Of a stretch of 64,000 bases of DNA, positions 62,601 to 64,000 are shown piece after piece. Source of the DNA: Sipunculus nudus. Lineage: Eukaryota; Annelida; Sipuncula; Golfingiida; Sipunculidae. Every line of letters begins with the position of its first letter. Within the stretch, counting starts at the first letter, position 1. The notes beneath the pieces were generated by a model. It saw only the letters and a list, made by a program, of their open reading frames with translations. It was not told the origin of the DNA and did not search any database. Location: NCBI GenBank assembly GCA_026874595.1, contig CM049308.1, positions 52,711,624 through 52,775,623 on the forward strand, given 5' to 3'. A program made the position numbers and the translations under genes.

Positions 62601-62780
62601 GTTATTCTAAAAAATCAGTGTTAACTTATTAATAAATTAAAGAGTGTATGATAATAGTAAGTATAGTATAATTATATGAAGTCTGTACTCACCTGTACCC
62701 CATATCTTGGGTGAAACAGACCCGGCAGCGCAGAACAAAGAGAGTGAGGTAAGGACACTCATGTACTGGTATCCACCCAT
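53441..62780 (-). CDS. Gene B: CUB-like single-pass membrane protein, 284 aa
   Basis: Five exons on the minus strand: 62780-62693, 56243-55984, 55227-55098, 54507-54301, 53610-53441. All borders are GT/AG and all phases agree (1, 0, 1, 1). Residues 1-22 (MGGYQYMSVLTSLSLFCAAG...) look like a signal peptide. Residues 38-159 form a CUB-like ectodomain with six cysteines (38, 74, 94, 108, 119, 135) and strands FISVDLVKWWC, VGVTVFSG and VRFGYDFELHIRA. The membrane helix is about 169-190, followed by TGYEERVPNLR and a tail of about 94 residues ending SSIFRK. Gene A shares the last three exons. The tail has PRRFS (RRxS kinase site) and GYGGDYD tyrosines. Alternatively the exons labelled D lie upstream in the same gene, since 63093 also ends in phase 1; then the signal-peptide exon is an alternative first exon. 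Ligand and pathway unknown. Confidence 0.7.
53950..54130. mobile_element. Degenerate pogo/Tigger-like MITE
   Basis: Ends carry CCTCGGAATAACGACCACC and, in reverse complement, CAGTAATACCTAACGGCC, with GGTCGTC/GACGACC words inside. It lies in the last intron of gene B. The left tip is decayed. Confidence 0.5.
54301..54507 (-). CDS. Gene B exon 4: transmembrane helix and juxtamembrane segment
   Basis: Acceptor CAATTTTTAG, donor GTATGA. Encodes ILSFSAEG, a helix from GIAAAFVG to IACVV, TGYEERVPNLR and an acidic/Ser-rich linker. Read-through past the donor stops after five codons. Confidence 0.85.
55098..55227 (-). CDS. Gene B exon 3: end of CUB-like domain
   Basis: Acceptor ATAGTTTCAG, donor GTCAGT. 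Encodes LNCSFTESTRTSFFSSRSC and VTVYHYRGPVRFGYDFELHI. N118 is in an N-C-S sequon. Its second half matches the exon at 1-77. Confidence 0.8.
55984..56243 (-). CDS. Gene B exon 2: main part of ectodomain
   Basis: Acceptor TTTTTTGTTTAAG, donor GTAAAA, 86 whole codons. Encodes STSDRASCGVMRNNRMSEGD, CEIQFDFGDRFISVDLVKWW and VGVTVFSGCGQRKEKIL. It is clearly richer in G and C than the flanking introns. Confidence 0.75.
56574..56634. repeat. (TA)n microsatellite
   Basis: Long TA run in the first intron of gene B; a G-run follows at 56683-56695. Confidence 0.95.
56860..57850 (+). repeat. Degenerate tandem repeat, period about 155-180 bp
   Basis: The word AGGTCACCATGACCTAATTTC or close variants recurs near 56872, 57029, 57210, 57367 and 57692, each followed by a TTTGCC...CCTCC(A)TGGATG block. 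It ends in a GGACAGACGGACAGAC run near 57805. The frame at 57628-57942 is produced by this repeat and a T/G homopolymer at 57632-57662. Confidence 0.7.
58085..58300 (-). mobile_element. tRNA-derived SINE candidate, family 3
   Basis: Minus-strand head with an A-box-like CACCAGCGGAGCGCG and B-box-like GGTTCAATTGC, then an unrelated body. Ends and target duplication not identified. Confidence 0.4.
58360..58702 (+). mobile_element. tRNA-derived SINE, family 1, copy 2
   Basis: Colinear with 43488-43885: AGCCGAGGCGGTAAGATC, TATAAAATAAGAGGAAGC, TCTGCAGATGTACATA and the 3' end TTTAATAATAAGGAGGTGC. Its B box is decayed. Confidence 0.65.
59440..59720 (+). repeat. Dispersed repeat S, copy 2
   Basis: Same ordered blocks as 45210-45500, including a CA-rich tract at about 59634-59665. 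Confidence 0.6.
59985..60205 (+). repeat. Dispersed repeat R, copy 3
   Basis: GAAGGCAAATTACATAAACC, GAGAGTTGAGACGAGTA and AGAAGAGATTCGTTTT keep the block order of 32395-32670 and 42680-42960. Confidence 0.55.
60420..60810. other. GC-balanced island in a gene B intron (candidate conserved noncoding element)
   Basis: The stretch lacks repeats and long open frames, is richer in G and C than its flanks and carries TAATGAATCA, TTTTAATTAAGG and similar homeodomain-type cores. Conservation is guessed, not measured. Confidence 0.25.
60825..60950. repeat. (AAT/ATT/GAT)n trinucleotide-rich tract
   Basis: An imperfect trinucleotide repeat, visible directly, in the first intron of gene B. Confidence 0.85.
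60960..61975. other. No feature seen in this stretch of gene B intron 1
   Basis: Neither long open frames nor recognisable repeats were found. Confidence 0.4.
61976..62024. repeat. Poly-C / (CT)n tract
   Basis: C run followed by TCTG and CT repeats, directly before the 31-bp minisatellite. Confidence 0.95.
62029..62135. repeat. 31-bp minisatellite, about 3.4 units
   Basis: Units start at 62029, 62060, 62091 and 62122 with AGATGACGTTGGAGACCGGA. 31 is not a multiple of three, arguing against coding use. Confidence 0.95.
62693..62780 (-). CDS. Gene B exon 1: signal peptide
   Basis: ATG at 62780-62778 preceded by GGAAAA; 29 codons then donor GTGAGT, phase 1. The hydrophobic core MSVLTSLSLFCAAG is followed by SVSP, a plausible cleavage region. 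No stop lies immediately upstream in frame, so a longer exon is possible. Confidence 0.6.
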
Positions 62781-63092
62781 TTTTCCAACACATGCAAAGT
62801 CCGGTAAACCCCTCTGATATGGATAAAAATGATCTGTTTACAAGTAGACATCTAGGTCAGACCCACAGGGAATAGGTCCATGATACGCCAGTAGTAGTCT
62901 CCATTGTGTAATGCCTGCATGCATGCATCCATTCCCACGGCACGGCGCTTCACCTGGTTCTTAGCAACGATACAATATCGTTTGTGAAAGCGTTTCATCG
63001 ATATACCCGCCGTCCTGTCTGTGTCCCCTGCCTCAGGCCTGCACCAATTAGGCGCCAGCAATGCATTCAGCCTCAGTGTTCCATTTCCTTAC

Positions 63093-63778
63093 CGTCACTT
63101 GTTGATAGTGATGTGTTGCTGTGCTGGAATAAGGCTGTTCTTTGCCATCTACGCTGAAAGAGATTGACCATCCCCGGGGCTGTATCAGTAACCACTACAT
63201 TAAATGTCACTTCATCACAGAGCTGACCTCTTGCGACGGTCGCTGAACGTAATCCTCTGTAAGATGAAGTCAAATCACTGCGGGCAGAGACACCTATAAT
63301 GTGACCTACTTTGAAGCCGGAGCCTACTTGGAGTAAAAACCTCTATGAATAGTACCGGTTTTTTTAGCTGAAGAAATCGGCTCGTCAACGGTAGGAGATA
63401 GTGAAAGTGTGTTGTCTGGTAACTGACTGTTGTCCTCACCCCCGGGCGAAAGTCGTTAGAGACAGACTGTGGTCTAAAATAAGGACGGGTAAAGTCGATT
63501 GCCAGCAAAGTATTACTGTCCATGGTGGTCCCATTTGACCATTAAGGCGAGGGAACATAAAACGTTAAAAGGGCCTAAATACCTATAAAGCATGTTGAAT
63601 TTAAACGAAAAATAGCGTCTTCTCTTTTTTTTAAAAAATTGGTACCTGCCAAAATATTGCCCTGAAACCGATGGCTAACTCCTGTACACGAGTGTTAAAA
63701 AAAGTGGACCGGGCGCGATCACAGGCGTCGGCATAATCACAGCGCGTCGGACTTTGTGCATCGCCAATGCCACAACAC
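63093..63778 (-). CDS. D: CUB-like exon cluster, possibly 5' part of gene B
   Basis: Three minus-strand exon candidates: 63778-63646, 63515-63440 and 63277-63093. The first (acceptor GACTGACAG, donor GTACC) encodes CDYADACDRARSTFFNTRVQ and ELAIGFRAIFWQ; GFRAIF is the usual closing strand of CUB domains. The second and third join in phase 2 (LPVLILDHSLSLTTFARG then DLTSSYRGLRSATVARGQLC, DEVTFNVVVTDTAPGM). The first ends in phase 0 and does not fit the second, so an exon is missing or a border is wrong. The third ends in phase 1 at donor GTAAGG, which fits exon 2 of gene B directly. Reading past that donor stops after GKEMEH, so it could also be a terminal exon. Confidence 0.4.
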
Positions 63779-64000
63779 CTGTCAGTCAGGAGTACCAGGA
63801 GTACCAGGACCAATGAATGAATGAATTTGATTTCAATAGTGTGTTTTTTAAACTCTGTGGTTTTTCCTCAGAATATTTACACGTTGAAGCGGTTGTGTCC
63901 CAGGTTCCGTCCCATGGAAAGGTACAGTATTCCTTGTCGCAGATACTTTAGATTGGTTAAAGACAGATGGGGCGGATTTTTTTTTCCACCAACAGTCCAA

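Noticed and set aside
62852-63061. Minus-strand open frame (APNWCRPEAGD... to LFPVGLT) as a further gene B/D exon
   Set aside because: It could be an intron stretch: no acceptor/donor pair keeps a consistent phase without stops, and it has no counterpart in gene A.

Overview
The window is AT-rich eukaryotic nuclear DNA from an animal, most likely an invertebrate. A mollusc or other lophotrochozoan is my inference from overall style; no database was consulted. Genes are split into short exons with GT/AG borders and long introns. The space between them is filled by MITEs, LINE and SINE remnants, an LTR-like element, microsatellites and a large tandem array. No bacterial operons, rRNA genes or convincing intact tRNA genes were seen.

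The main genic content is a small dispersed family of membrane proteins with a CUB-like extracellular fold, one transmembrane helix and a conserved cytoplasmic tail. Gene A (plus strand, 1-2444, 5' part outside the window) and gene B (minus strand, 62780-53441, apparently complete at 284 residues in five exons) are paralogues in opposite, convergent orientation about 51 kb apart. Their membrane block and last 29 residues are almost identical, while the linker between them cannot be aligned. Further CUB-like exons lie at 13362-5802 on the minus strand (gene C), 63778-63093 on the minus strand (D, possibly the 5' part of B) and 32810-33025 on the plus strand (E, an orphan exon).

Layout: 1-2.4 kb gene A; 2.4-5.8 kb mostly featureless; 5.8-13.4 kb gene C with a duplicated segment and a MITE; 14.1-32.3 kb an array of a roughly 7 kb unit (one 5'-truncated, two nearly full, one partial copy) carrying nested insertions whose empty sites survive in sister copies; 32.4-33 kb a dispersed repeat and exon E; 33.2-35.5 kb a 5'-truncated CR1/L2-like LINE on the minus strand, split by an LTR-like element; 36.2-37.8 kb a primer-binding site, a tRNA-like sequence and a Tigger/pogo remnant; 38-53 kb repeat-rich intergenic DNA with SINEs, degenerate tandem repeats and a GGTTC foldback MITE; 53.4-63.8 kb genes B and D.

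Exon chains were derived by eye from open frames, splice borders, phase agreement and paralogue comparison. The A/B tail, membrane and CUB-end exons are well supported by each other. Gene C, D and E models are provisional.
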